Positions 20,659-30,219 of a stretch of 34,491 nucleotides of DNA are shown piece after piece (position 1 is the stretch's first letter; the number at the start of each line of letters is the position of its first letter). The notes below the pieces were generated by a model that made no database searches, was not told the DNA's origin, and saw only the letters and a list, made by a program, of their open reading frames with translations. Location: positions 1-34,491 of the forward strand of contig NZ_CAMXVC010000022.1 of NCBI RefSeq assembly GCF_947252345.1. Reading direction: 5' to 3'. The stretch is from an uncultured Finegoldia sp. GTDB lineage: Bacteria > Bacillota > Clostridia > Tissierellales > Peptoniphilaceae. The position numbers and the translations under genes are program-made.

Positions 20659-22531
20659 TAACTAGTTCTCCATTGATATATACTTTGATATCGTGTTCTG
20701 GATTGATTTTCACTTTAACTTTAATATTTCCATCAGATGCGTCATAATTTTTTTCGTAAACAATATTTCCATCAGTTTCATCTTTAATTGTAACAGTATA
20801 TATTCCCTTTTCTACAGGCTTACTAATTCTAAATGTTTTCTCAACTAAATCATTCTTTTTCTTACCTTTGCTGATGATTACATCCACGGAACTATCTTTT
20901 TTTAGCTTCTTTTCAGGGTCAAATTGTTGCCATATTACTTGATTTTCTTCAAAATCATTACTGAATTTTTTTTCTATGTTTCCGATATTTAAACCAATAG
21001 CTTTTAATTTATTGCTAGCTTGACTAATATCTGTTCCTATTAAATCCACCATTTCAACAAGTTCTTCTTTTTTCCCTAAGGAAATTGTGATATCTATCTT
21101 GGTATCCTTGGCAACACTAGTACCTGGTTCTGGATGTTGTTTCATTATTTTACCAGCTTCAAAATTTTCGCTGTTTTCTTTTGTGGTTTGTCCAACTTCT
21201 AATCCTAGTTTATTTAGTTGAATCTTCGCGTTTTCTGGAGTCATATTTGATAAATTCGGTACGGAAACTTGTTCTTCTCCTTTGCTTACAACAAGTTTTA
21301 TTATCGTTCCTTTTTTTACTTCATTACCCGAATCCGGATTTTGTTTCAATACTTTACCAGGCTCCATATCTGTAACTGTTTGATATTCCGAAACTACAGC
21401 TATCAAATTACTTTCCTTCGCTTTATTTATAGCATCATTTTCGCTAAGTCCTGTCAACGCTGGTACTATTACCATATTTTTACTATTTTTATCCAGATAT
21501 TTTTTACCAAAAACTATTCCACAAAATACTATAAATGCAAGTACTATTGGAATTATAATCCAAGCTAGTTTTTTTGATTTGGTTTTTCTATCATTGTCAG
21601 AATGTCTTTGAGGTGTTTTATAAATAGCTTCTTTTACTTCTGGTTGTTCATCGACATCTTTTATAATAGGACTTTTGGTAGTTTTTTCCATCAAATCTGA
21701 TGCGTAGTTTTGATAGTTTTTCAGCATTTCTTTTAGTTCTGTAGCTGATTTGAATCTATCATTAGGGTCTTTTGCCATCGCTTTGACAATGATATCATTC
21801 AAGCCTTTTGGTAAATCATGTCTCAATTTTATTGGTGGAACAAGAGGGTCTTGTATGTGTTTTAATGCTATTCCAACTGCATTTGGTGCATCAAAAGGAA
21901 CCTCTCCTGTTGACATTTGATATAAAACGACTCCCAGTGAGTAAATATCACTTTTTTCGTCGATAAATTTGCCCTTGGCTTGTTCTGGTGAAATGTAGTG
22001 GACAGTTCCCAAAACAGTTGATGTGTATGTCAATGTTGCTGAAGAAGATATTCTTGCTATTCCAAAATCGGTTGCTTTCAAATTATTTGATTTGTCTATC
22101 AACATATTGTGAGGTTTTATATCCCTGTGAATTATTCCGTTTTTGTGTGCACATTCAAGCGCACTTGCGATTTGAACTCCGTAATTTACAATATCCTCAA
22201 TTGGTAAAATTTGTTTTTCATCAATTATGTCCTTAAGAGTTTTACCATCGACATATTCCATTACGATATAATTGTATTTTCTTCCATCTACATAACTACT
22301 TCCAACATCAAATACACTGACAATATTTGCATGAGTCAACGAAGCTGCAGATTGTGCTTCCATCGCAAATTTTCTGAGAAAATCCTGATCTTCCATATAT
22401 TCATTTTTAAGAACTTTTACGGCTACATAACGGTTAAGAACAGTATCCAATGCTTTGTATACTTTTGCCATTCCTCCTACGCCGACTTCTTCGATTATCT
22501 CGTATCTATCTCCTAAAACTTTACCTATCAT
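20648..22531 (-). CDS. prkC: Membrane Ser/Thr protein kinase with three PASTA domains
   Basis: Senses muropeptides or lipid II outside the cell and phosphorylates proteins inside. The cytosolic Hanks-type kinase domain spans about 1-270, with GVGGMAKVY (17-25), lysine K39, HRDIKPHN (135-142, catalytic D137), DFG (155-157) and an activation loop rich in Ser/Thr (162-172). A charged juxtamembrane linker follows, then one membrane helix (about 322-342). Three PASTA repeats span about 352-555 and a 65-residue beta-rich C-terminal domain completes the 627 residues. The gene overlaps its phosphatase prpC by 11 nt. Targets usually include cell-wall enzymes and RsgA, whose gene is immediately downstream. 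Confidence 0.96.
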   Translation of the reverse strand: MIGKVLGDRYEIIEEVGVGGMAKVYKALDTVLNRYVAVKVLKNEYMEDQDFLRKFAMEAQSAASLTHANIVSVFDVGSSYVDGRKYNYIVMEYVDGKTLKDIIDEKQILPIEDIVNYGVQIASALECAHKNGIIHRDIKPHNMLIDKSNNLKATDFGIARISSSATLTYTSTVLGTVHYISPEQAKGKFIDEKSDIYSLGVVLYQMSTGEVPFDAPNAVGIALKHIQDPLVPPIKLRHDLPKGLNDIIVKAMAKDPNDRFKSATELKEMLKNYQNYASDLMEKTTKSPIIKDVDEQPEVKEAIYKTPQRHSDNDRKTKSKKLAWIIIPIVLAFIVFCGIVFGKKYLDKNSKNMVIVPALTGLSENDAINKAKESNLIAVVSEYQTVTDMEPGKVLKQNPDSGNEVKKGTIIKLVVSKGEEQVSVPNLSNMTPENAKIQLNKLGLEVGQTTKENSENFEAGKIMKQHPEPGTSVAKDTKIDITISLGKKEELVEMVDLIGTDISQASNKLKAIGLNIGNIEKKFSNDFEENQVIWQQFDPEKKLKKDSSVDVIISKGKKKNDLVEKTFRISKPVEKGIYTVTIKDETDGNIVYEKNYDASDGNIKVKVKINPEHDIKVYINGELVNVG

Positions 22532-23258
22532 AATTTTCCCCTTCGTATAAATAAAGTGTTATAGTTATATTGTCAATTCCATCTATGTTATTTGCTTTTT
22601 CAATCAATTTATCTGGAATATCATTTATGTCTGAATTTTCTTCAATTATTTCAACTATTTCATCTTCGTCCAATTGTGATGTTAAACCATCTGAACACAT
22701 CAAAATAATATCATTTTTCTTCAACTTCAAATTAAAAATATCAACATCAACGCTGTCTTGTATACCCAAAGACCTCGTTATAACATTTTTTTGAGAGAAA
22801 TCTATAGCCTCATCTTCAGTTATAGTTCCAGATGCTAATAAATCATTAACCAATGAATGGTCAATAGTAACTTGTTTTAGTAGATTGTTTCTGTACAAAT
22901 ACAATCTACTATCACCAACATTAGCAACTATAGCATTATCCAAATAAATCAAGCACGCTACAATCGTCGTCCCCATATTTCTATGTTCAATGTTATTTAT
23001 ACTGTCATTGTAAACCTCTGCATTGGCAAGTTTTATTCCCTTAACAAGATTTTTCTCATAATCTTTATCTTCATCATTCTCTTTTACATAATTTACAACA
23101 GTTTCTACAGCTTTTTTACTTGCAACTTCGCCAGCTTTATGTCCTCCCATTCCATCGCAAATTACTAACAAACTGTAATCATCCGCTATATAATTCATAT
23201 GATAATCTTCATTTAACTTCCTGACTATTCCAATGTCTGTTTTTGAAGCATATTTCAT
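22521..23258 (-). CDS. prpC: PP2C-type Ser/Thr protein phosphatase
   Basis: Reverses PrkC phosphorylation. The ATG at 23258 gives 245 residues; it has GAGGTG upstream and forms an ATGA junction with rlmN. A longer frame starting at 23303 would run inside rlmN and add 15 non-family residues. PP2C motifs: RKLNEDYH (13-20), CDGMGGH (34-40, metal ligand D35), NVGDSRLYL, CSDGLTSQL and DNITI near the end. The prpC-prkC pair is standard in Firmicutes. Confidence 0.96.
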   Translation of the reverse strand: MKYASKTDIGIVRKLNEDYHMNYIADDYSLLVICDGMGGHKAGEVASKKAVETVVNYVKENDEDKDYEKNLVKGIKLANAEVYNDSINNIEHRNMGTTIVACLIYLDNAIVANVGDSRLYLYRNNLLKQVTIDHSLVNDLLASGTITEDEAIDFSQKNVITRSLGIQDSVDVDIFNLKLKKNDIILMCSDGLTSQLDEDEIVEIIEENSDINDIPDKLIEKANNIDGIDNITITLYLYEGENYDR

Positions 23259-24304
23259 TTCACACCTCTTTTTATCATATTGTTTATCCTCAATTGCCCA
23301 CAAGCTCCGTCAATATCAATTCCCTGTTTTCTTCTAATTGTTGTATTGACTTTATTATTTATCATATAATTCATAAAATCATTCATTTTTTCTTTGTTCG
23401 GTGATTTTTGATTAAACTCTTCAATCGGGTTTAACGTAATCAAATTCAATAGGCAGTTTCTACTTTTAAGTAAACCAACAAGTTTGTCCATATATTTTTT
23501 TGAATCATTTATATTCTCAATCACTGTGTATTCAAATCCAATCCTGCGTTTTGTTTTTTTGAAATAGTAATCACAAGCATCTAGAATATCATCTATTGGA
23601 TACTTATTACCAATTGGCATCAATAGACTTCTCTGTTCATCAAATGGATTGTGCAATGATATTGTAATATTTATTCCTATATCATCATCAGCAAGTTTTT
23701 TAATTTTATCAACCAAACCACAAGTTGACAATGTGATATTTCTTATAGACATATCCTGGCCATCTTTATTGGTTATAAGATTGATAAATCTAACAACATT
23801 ATCGTAATTATCTAATGGTTCTCCTATTCCCATAAGAACAATATTATTAATTCGTTTACCTAAGTCATTTTCAACCAAGTAAATCTGTGCGCACATTTCA
23901 TAAGCCTCAAGATTTCTTACGAAGCTTTTCTTAGTTGAAGCACAAAATTTACAACCCATTTTACATCCTATTTGTGTGGAAATACAAATAGATGTATGAG
24001 TTTTGTATTCCATAAAAACTGTCTCTACTATGTTATCGTCTGATAATTGTATCAAATATTTTTTCGTATTATCTACATTTGAGTCTAATCTCTTGGCTAT
24101 AGAACAATTTTTTATGCCATTATATTTATTTAATTTTTCTCTCAATTCTATTGAAAAATTAGTCATATTTTCAGGATTCAATATTCTGTTTTTATGAATA
24201 GCTTGAAAATATTGTTTAGCTCTAAAAGATTTCTCTGATAACATTCCAAAAAATTCTTTTAGTTCTTCAATGCTTAAATTTTCCAATACACTTGTGTTGT
24301 GCAT
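23255..24304 (-). CDS. rlmN: 23S rRNA/tRNA adenine-C2 methyltransferase RlmN
   Basis: A radical-SAM enzyme that methylates A2503 of 23S rRNA and A37 of some tRNAs. The iron-sulfur cluster cysteines are C114, C118 and C121 (CKMGCKFC). C335 in GACGQLR is the mechanistic cysteine that forms the covalent RNA adduct, and STCGLVDKI is another conserved block. The ATG at 24304 (349 residues) is preferred because GGTGA lies 5 nt before it; in-frame TTG and GTG codons at 24316 and 24313 would place that site inside the coding region. Confidence 0.95.
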   Translation of the reverse strand: MHNTSVLENLSIEELKEFFGMLSEKSFRAKQYFQAIHKNRILNPENMTNFSIELREKLNKYNGIKNCSIAKRLDSNVDNTKKYLIQLSDDNIVETVFMEYKTHTSICISTQIGCKMGCKFCASTKKSFVRNLEAYEMCAQIYLVENDLGKRINNIVLMGIGEPLDNYDNVVRFINLITNKDGQDMSIRNITLSTCGLVDKIKKLADDDIGINITISLHNPFDEQRSLLMPIGNKYPIDDILDACDYYFKKTKRRIGFEYTVIENINDSKKYMDKLVGLLKSRNCLLNLITLNPIEEFNQKSPNKEKMNDFMNYMINNKVNTTIRRKQGIDIDGACGQLRINNMIKRGVK

Positions 24305-24321
24305 AATATTCACCAAATTAA

Positions 24322-24349
24322 ATTATATCAAATATCTATGATTTTGTAA
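24322..24349 (-). promoter_or_regulatory. Possible promoter of rlmN
   Basis: On the minus strand an extended -10, TGATATAAT (hexamer 24322-24327), has a TTACAA-type -35 at 16-17 nt spacing. The predicted start near 24315 would leave a leader of only about 11 nt, with the ribosome-binding site at its very end, so the call is tentative. Confidence 0.35.
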
Positions 24350-24350
24350 T

Positions 24351-25625
24351 CTAATCGCATTTTATAAATTTAGAAATAAAGAAACCTTGAGTTCCATTTT
24401 GAAACGGCATAAGTTTTATAAATTTATTTTTGCTGCCATAAAATTCTATGTCAAGTCTGTTTAATTTCAAATTATTTTCTATAAAATCAGCATTTTTTTC
24501 ATTTTCTTCGTTTAGCAATGAGCAAGTTGAGTAAACCAAAATTCCATTATTTTTCAAGTATTTGACGCAATTTTTTAATATTTTTCTTTGCGTGTCAACT
24601 AGTTTTTTTAAATCCATTTTGTTGCGAAACAATTTTATCTCTGGGTTTTTATTTATAACTCCAGTCGCCGAGCAAGGAGCGTCTACTAATATTCTGTCGA
24701 ATTTATTAACCAATTCTTGTTTAAATTCCGTCGCATCAAAATTCAAATAATGCACATTTTTTACTCCACATTTCTCAATATTCTGTCTGATTTTATCAAT
24801 TTTCTTTTTATTTATGTCATTGCAGTAAATAATTGAGTTATTGTTAGTCAGCTCTTGTATGTTACATGATTTTGAACCAGGAGCTGCACAAACATCGAGA
24901 ATTATTGAGTCATTTTTTGGTTCTAAAATACTGGCACACAAGCTACAAGAACCGTCCTGAATTAAAAATTTACCATCTTTAAATTCATCAGTGTGCATTA
25001 TAGAACCCGGATTTTCAACTATATAGCTGTCGTTCAAAAAAGGATGGTTTATAATTTTATATCCTTGTTTACTTAAATTCTGTTCGATGTTACTCCCTTT
25101 AAGTTTATTTTCTTTTATAACAAAATCAGACTTATAAAAAAATGACTTTAGCAGTTTTTTTAATGTTTTTTTTGAATATGATTTACTGAGCATATCTAAA
25201 AGTTGCTTATTTATTGAGTATTTAATATCATCATTTAATTTTTCTTTCGATGAATCAAATTCACACACTTTTCTCAATACAGCATTTACAAAATCTTTGT
25301 GTTTTGTCATTTCCTTAGCTAAGTTTACCGCTTCATTGACGACTGCATAGTCAGCATTGTTCATAAAAAGTATTTCTGTAGTTGCCATTCTAAGTATTTC
25401 TAAAACAATTGTATCAAGATTATTTATTTTAATATCACTGCACTTGCCAATCACATAATCTACAAAAAATCTGTTTTCGATTTCGGTAAATACACATCTT
25501 TTTATGTATGCAATATCTCTTTCATCCATTTCTCCATAATCATATGATTTTAAAATTTCCGATGAATATCCTGACCTATTGTTTACCAAATTTGTAATTG
25601 TGATTATATCCTTTTTAATATTCAT
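24351..25625 (-). CDS. rsmB: 16S rRNA (cytosine-967-C5)-methyltransferase RsmB
   Basis: Methylates C967 of 16S rRNA. 424 residues: an N-terminal NusB-like RNA-binding domain (about 1-130) followed by the methyltransferase. The latter has LDVCAAPGSKS (243-253, SAM site), VDAPCSATG (314-322, C318) and YSTCSLL (365-371, C368), the two cysteines used in catalysis and release. It starts 36 nt after the terminator that closes the yicC-yugP operon, with GAGG before the ATG. I see no clear promoter, so part of its expression may be read-through. Confidence 0.94.
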   Translation of the reverse strand: MNIKKDIITITNLVNNRSGYSSEILKSYDYGEMDERDIAYIKRCVFTEIENRFFVDYVIGKCSDIKINNLDTIVLEILRMATTEILFMNNADYAVVNEAVNLAKEMTKHKDFVNAVLRKVCEFDSSKEKLNDDIKYSINKQLLDMLSKSYSKKTLKKLLKSFFYKSDFVIKENKLKGSNIEQNLSKQGYKIINHPFLNDSYIVENPGSIMHTDEFKDGKFLIQDGSCSLCASILEPKNDSIILDVCAAPGSKSCNIQELTNNNSIIYCNDINKKKIDKIRQNIEKCGVKNVHYLNFDATEFKQELVNKFDRILVDAPCSATGVINKNPEIKLFRNKMDLKKLVDTQRKILKNCVKYLKNNGILVYSTCSLLNEENEKNADFIENNLKLNRLDIEFYGSKNKFIKLMPFQNGTQGFFISKFIKCD

Positions 25626-25661
25626 TTTCGCCTCTATTACTGTTCAAAATCCATAATTTAT

Positions 25662-25728
25662 AAAAAAAAGCAAAATAAATCGACCTAAAAAATATTTTAA
25701 TCAATTTCCCATGTCGATTTATTTTGCT
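25662..25728 (-). terminator. Terminator closing the yicC-yugP operon
   Basis: AGCAAAATAAATCGAC (25669-25684) pairs perfectly with GTCGATTTATTTTGCT (25713-25728), a 16-bp stem around a 28-nt loop. A8 at 25662-25669 gives U8 on the minus strand. The loop is unusually long for an intrinsic terminator. Confidence 0.8.
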
Positions 25729-25730
25729 AA

Positions 25731-26414
25731 CTAGTCTCTTTCTCTCGATAAAATTAAAAGTCTAACTAATTGCAATAGTGATACTAGAGCACTGGCAACA
25801 TATGTCAATGCGGCAGCACGTAAAACTTTTTTTGCTGGTTCGATTTCTTCTTTGTTTAATAGTCCGTTCGATAAGGCCGTAATCGCTCTGCTACTTGCAT
25901 CAAATTCTACTGGCAATGTAATCAATTGAAATAAAACTGTCACGGAAAATAATATAATTCCAAATTCCAGTAGTGGTCGCATACTCAATAAAAATCCTAA
26001 AACTATTAAAATCCAAACAGATTTTGATGCAAAGTCGACCACAGGAAATAAAGATTCTCTGAATCTTAGAAATCCGTAATTTTCCTTATCTTGAATTGCA
26101 TGACCAACTTCGTGGCTTGCAACTGATACAGCCGATATTGACTGACTATTGTATACATCATCAGATAATGCTAAAACTTTTTTTGATGAATCATAATAAT
26201 CAGTAAGACTTCCTTGAACATTTACTATTTCAACTTCATTTAGTCCTTCATAGTCAAGCAAAACTCTAGCCATTTCATTGCCTGTTAAACCTTTTGAATT
26301 TTTAATTTTTTTGAACTTATCAAATGTGTGATTGACTTTGTACTGAGAATAAAATCCCAAAACCAAAGCTGGTATCAGCAACAACATTGTTCTATCGTAA
26401 TAAAAATTAAACAA
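25731..26414 (-). CDS. Membrane zinc metallopeptidase, YugP family
   Basis: A 227-residue membrane protein of the neutral zinc metallopeptidase (YugP) family. The zinc motif HEVGH is at 101-105, preceded by a conserved SVAS and followed by AIQDKENYGFLRFR. Hydrophobic segments lie at about 9-25 and in the C-terminal half. Substrates are unknown. The start is a TTG at 26414, supported by a perfect AGGAGG 5 nt upstream; the first ATG (26387) has no such site and would remove part of the first helix. Its place between fmt and rsmB is conserved in Firmicutes, which hints at a housekeeping role. Confidence 0.9.
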   Translation of the reverse strand: MFNFYYDRTMLLLIPALVLGFYSQYKVNHTFDKFKKIKNSKGLTGNEMARVLLDYEGLNEVEIVNVQGSLTDYYDSSKKVLALSDDVYNSQSISAVSVASHEVGHAIQDKENYGFLRFRESLFPVVDFASKSVWILIVLGFLLSMRPLLEFGIILFSVTVLFQLITLPVEFDASSRAITALSNGLLNKEEIEPAKKVLRAAALTYVASALVSLLQLVRLLILSRERD

Positions 26415-26423
26415 ATTTTCCTC

Positions 26424-27356
26424 CTATAAAATTATCCCCTCATCAAATGAATTACCATTCAAAAATTCACTAACATCAAGAGGCTTTTTATTTGGAAATT
26501 GTAATCTTGTAATAATAATATATCCATCCTGGCAAGAAATTTTTATTCCATTCTTGTCAACTTTTACAACTTCACCGTTTATATGGTCATTGTATTGTTT
26601 GATTATGTTTATATTATGAATTTTTACGATTTTTTCGTTTAATTTAAAAAATAAACCAGGCCAAGGAGAAAGTCCTCTGTATTTGTTGTAGATTTCATCA
26701 GCCTTTTCATTAAAATCAATTTCTCCCATTGTTTTTGTGATTTTACCTACAGTTGATGACAAACTGTCGTCTTGCTTTCTCTTTTGTGAAAAATACTCAT
26801 CGTAATTGTCTATAACCTTATTTATTAATTTTGCACCCATAATCATTAGTTTATCGTGCAATTGTTCAAGCATAATCTCGTTATCTATTTTGACTTCATC
26901 AATGGCTAATATATCTCCAGAGTCTAGCCCTTCTTCAACTAACATTATGCTTACTCCAGTTTTTTCATCTCCATTTATCAAACTGTAATTAATCGGCGAT
27001 GCTCCCCTATATTTCGGAAGAATTGATGCGTGAACATTTAATATTTTATTTTTAAATCTATTCAAGATTTTTTTCTTAATTATTTGTCCATATGCAACCA
27101 CTACTATAAAGTCTGGGTTTAATTCATCTAACAATTCATAAACTTCTTGGTCATTTATGTTTTTTGGAGTTATAACGTCAATTCCCAATTCCATTGCTCT
27201 TTTTTTAACAGCTGTTGGAGAAAATTTATTCCTGTTTCTTTTTTTATCTTGTTGCGATATAACCAATCGGATGTCATTATTATCATTTTCGAACAATTCT
27301 TGAAGACTTTCAACAGCAAAATCAGGCGAACCCGCAAATACGATTTTATTTTTCAT
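26424..27356 (-). CDS. fmt: Methionyl-tRNA formyltransferase
   Basis: Formylates initiator Met-tRNA for translation start. 310 residues. The catalytic triad is N107 and H109 (NVHASILPKYRGASPI, 107-122) and D145 (GLDSGD). The N-terminal FAGSPDFAV and the SQQDKKRNR formyl-donor loop are typical. The C-terminal tRNA-binding domain starts with SPWPGLFF. The start overlaps def by 11 nt. The def-fmt pair together with map in this window covers the whole N-terminal methionine cycle. Confidence 0.96.
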   Translation of the reverse strand: MKNKIVFAGSPDFAVESLQELFENDNNDIRLVISQQDKKRNRNKFSPTAVKKRAMELGIDVITPKNINDQEVYELLDELNPDFIVVVAYGQIIKKKILNRFKNKILNVHASILPKYRGASPINYSLINGDEKTGVSIMLVEEGLDSGDILAIDEVKIDNEIMLEQLHDKLMIMGAKLINKVIDNYDEYFSQKRKQDDSLSSTVGKITKTMGEIDFNEKADEIYNKYRGLSPWPGLFFKLNEKIVKIHNINIIKQYNDHINGEVVKVDKNGIKISCQDGYIIITRLQFPNKKPLDVSEFLNGNSFDEGIIL

Positions 27357-27834
27357 TTTCCAATTTCTCTATTTCTTCTTCAGTAAGATTTAGTTTTTTG
27401 TCTATATACAAAACTCCATCTAAGTGGTCTAGCTCATGACAAAAACAATGTGCCTTGTAATCTGATGCTGTTTTTTGTATAACATTTCCATCTAAGTCCG
27501 TATATTCAACAGTAACTGTTTTTGGTCTTTCAACGTAGCCATTTTGTCCAGGAACAGATAAACAACCTTCTATGTTTATCTGCTTTTCATCAGAGCTATA
27601 AATGATTTTAGGATTAATCAATACCATTTTCCCATCTTCATCTTGCATATCAATTACAACAATTCTTTTAAGCATACCTACCTGAACACAGGCTAATCCA
27701 ATTCCTTTGTTTTCATACATTGTTTCAAACATATCTTCTACGATTTGTTTGATTCTATCATCAATTTTTTCTACCACTCTTGATTTTTTTCTCAAGATTG
27801 GATCATTTTCTAATCTAATTTCTCTAATCGCCAT
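27346..27834 (-). CDS. def: Peptide deformylase
   Basis: Removes the formyl group from new proteins. 162 residues. The three motifs are GIGLACVQ (44-51), EGCLS (89-93, metal ligand C91) and HELDH (133-137, ligands H133 and H137, catalytic E134). In the first motif the usual second alanine of GxGLAAxQ is cysteine (C49). Two further cysteines sit just before the HExxH motif (HCFCHE), which is uncommon next to a metal site. It follows priA by 9 nt with AGGAG. Confidence 0.95.
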   Translation of the reverse strand: MAIREIRLENDPILRKKSRVVEKIDDRIKQIVEDMFETMYENKGIGLACVQVGMLKRIVVIDMQDEDGKMVLINPKIIYSSDEKQINIEGCLSVPGQNGYVERPKTVTVEYTDLDGNVIQKTASDYKAHCFCHELDHLDGVLYIDKKLNLTEEEIEKLENEK

Positions 27835-27843
27835 ATCTATCTC

Positions 27844-30213
27844 CTAAAAATAATTTTGAGGGTCGATTGTGATTTTCATCGTAATCTTCTCTAAATTAAT
27901 GTTATAATCGTTGTTTATTAAAACTTTTTTTATTATTCTTATTATTTTATCCTCACCAGCAGGAAATTTATAGTACAAATCAAACCTGTACATATTATTA
28001 ATCCTTTCTATTGGTGATGGATGCGGTCCGTTTATTAAAGTTGTTGATAATTTATAATTTCTAATCAACGCACTTATATAATTTGAAATCTCTGTAATTT
28101 TTTTTTGTGCAAGATTTCTATTCTTACTTGAAATATTTACATTTACAATTCTAAAAAAAGGAGGATAATTGAATGATTTCCTCAATTTTATTTCTCTATC
28201 ATAAAACATTTTATAATCATTTACTGCAGCAGATACTATCGCAAAATTATCCGGCTTATAAGTTTGAATAATTACATCACCCTCATACTCTCCACGACCT
28301 GCTCGACCTGCTACTTGTGTTATTATTTGAAATGTTTTTTCGTTTGACTTGTAATCGCCAAAGTTTAAACTTATATCAGCTGCCATAACCCCAACCAATG
28401 TCACATTCGGAAAATCAAAACCTTTTGAGAGCATTTGTGTTCCAATTAATATGTCAATATCGTTGTTGTTCATCTCTTCATAGATTTTTTCGTAATCTTT
28501 TTTTGTGTTGGTTGTATCTCTATCCATCCTGACTATTTTCGCTTCTGGAAACAAATTTCTCGTCTCTTCTTCTAATTTTTGTGTGCCAGCTCCAAATTCT
28601 TTTATGAATTTTGAGCCACAATTTGGACAAATTTTTGGTTTTAAAGAAGTTCTTCCGCACATATGACAAATGAGTCTGTCTTTGGTTTTGTGGTATGTCA
28701 TTGATACGTCACAACTATCACATTTTAAAACATATCCGCATCTTCTGCAAGAAATAAATGATGTATGACCTCTTTTATTTAAAAATAAAATAGTCTGCAT
28801 TTTTTTATTGAGATTTTCTTGAATTTTATTAAGAAGAACTTTGCTGAACATTTTTGTATTACCAGTTTCAAGTTCTTTTCTCATATCTACAATCGTACAA
28901 TTCGAAGGAATAGTTTGGTTGGCTCTTTTGTTCATTTCAACAAGATTGTATTTTCCATCTAAAGCTTGATAGTACTCTTCAATTCCAGGAGTAGCAGAGC
29001 CCAATAAAAGTATGGCATTGTTGTAGTCTGCCCTGAATTTTGAGATTTCAATAGCGTTGTACTTTGGATTTTTTTCACTGACATAACTTGTTTCGTGTTC
29101 TTCATCAACTATTATCAATCCCAAATTTTTAAATGGAGAAAAAACTGCACTTCTAGCTCCGACAACTATTTTATATTGACCGGTGTACATTTTCCTAAAC
29201 TGCTCAAACTTTTCATTCAAAGATAATTTTGAATGAATAATAGCAACTTTCCCTGGAAATCTTCCTTCAAATCTGGAAATAGTCTGTGGTGTCAGTGATA
29301 TTTCTGGGACCAATACAATGCTATCTTTTCCTTCTTTAAGGATTTTTTCAACTAATTGCAAATAAACTTCTGTTTTACCGCTACCTGTTATTCCGTGAAG
29401 TAAGTTGAAATGATTTTTAAGAATAGAATTGTATGCTAGTTGTTGCTGCTCATTTAATTTAATCTTATTGTATAATTTCGTGTCATCTACGACTACCCTA
29501 TCAACTTCTTTAAAGTAAATTTGGACAATTTTATTTTTTTCTAATGTTTTAATTGCACTAGATGTTGTTTGAGTTTTTGACAGAAGGTTTCTGTAGGATA
29601 AATTGTTTGTTTTTTTTAGCTCTTCAATAATTTTTAATTGTGATGTCGCTCTTTTAGAAATATTGGGATTTGTGTCTATTAATTTTACGTATTTTTCAAG
29701 TTTAGGTGTAATTTTTTTATCATAAACAAAATCAATTTCTAGCAATCCTTTTTTTGCATATTCGATTAATTTTTTATGACTAATTCCTGAAATTTCTTTT
29801 ATTTCGCTGTATTCTTTTTTATCCTTCAAAATATCAAATAAAAATTCATCTATTTTTTTTAAATTTTCATTTGCGTGAAAATACTCCTTGAGTTCTTCAA
29901 AATTACCCGGAGGTAAAATTGTCTGAAAAGCAGAACTGTAATCACTCAAATATTTATCTACCATAAAAAAAGCAGTATCTATTGATTCTTGCGTAACAAT
30001 TGGATTTATGTCTACTACTGATATTATTTCTTTGTAATTGATATCTTTCATCGGTTTTTCGTTTACTTTAACAACTAATGCCAGCTTATTAATATTTGAT
30101 TTCCCAAAAGGAACAATAACTCTACAACCTACTTCCACATCTTCTGATGAGAAATAAGAGTATAGCCTATTTGTCATTTTTGATTTGTTTTTGAAAATAA
30201 CATCAATATACAT
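27844..30213 (-). CDS. priA: Primosomal replication-restart helicase PriA
   Basis: Rebuilds the replisome at stalled forks. 789 residues. An N-terminal DNA-binding domain (about 1-110) precedes the helicase core with Walker A GITGSGKT (274-281) and DEEH. An inserted zinc-binding region follows, with eight cysteines in four CxxC pairs (CRRC, CDSC, CHMC, CPNC). QMLSKGFDFPNV and QVAGRAGRGE complete the core. It begins directly after coaBC, and its TAGGTT ribosome-binding site is weak. Confidence 0.96.
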   Translation of the reverse strand: MYIDVIFKNKSKMTNRLYSYFSSEDVEVGCRVIVPFGKSNINKLALVVKVNEKPMKDINYKEIISVVDINPIVTQESIDTAFFMVDKYLSDYSSAFQTILPPGNFEELKEYFHANENLKKIDEFLFDILKDKKEYSEIKEISGISHKKLIEYAKKGLLEIDFVYDKKITPKLEKYVKLIDTNPNISKRATSQLKIIEELKKTNNLSYRNLLSKTQTTSSAIKTLEKNKIVQIYFKEVDRVVVDDTKLYNKIKLNEQQQLAYNSILKNHFNLLHGITGSGKTEVYLQLVEKILKEGKDSIVLVPEISLTPQTISRFEGRFPGKVAIIHSKLSLNEKFEQFRKMYTGQYKIVVGARSAVFSPFKNLGLIIVDEEHETSYVSEKNPKYNAIEISKFRADYNNAILLLGSATPGIEEYYQALDGKYNLVEMNKRANQTIPSNCTIVDMRKELETGNTKMFSKVLLNKIQENLNKKMQTILFLNKRGHTSFISCRRCGYVLKCDSCDVSMTYHKTKDRLICHMCGRTSLKPKICPNCGSKFIKEFGAGTQKLEEETRNLFPEAKIVRMDRDTTNTKKDYEKIYEEMNNNDIDILIGTQMLSKGFDFPNVTLVGVMAADISLNFGDYKSNEKTFQIITQVAGRAGRGEYEGDVIIQTYKPDNFAIVSAAVNDYKMFYDREIKLRKSFNYPPFFRIVNVNISSKNRNLAQKKITEISNYISALIRNYKLSTTLINGPHPSPIERINNMYRFDLYYKFPAGEDKIIRIIKKVLINNDYNINLEKITMKITIDPQNYF

Positions 30214-30219
30214 TTTAAC

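Noticed and set aside
23259..23303. Upstream start of prpC inside rlmN
   Set aside because: The 15 added residues are not PP2C-like, and a good ribosome-binding site precedes the ATG at 23258.
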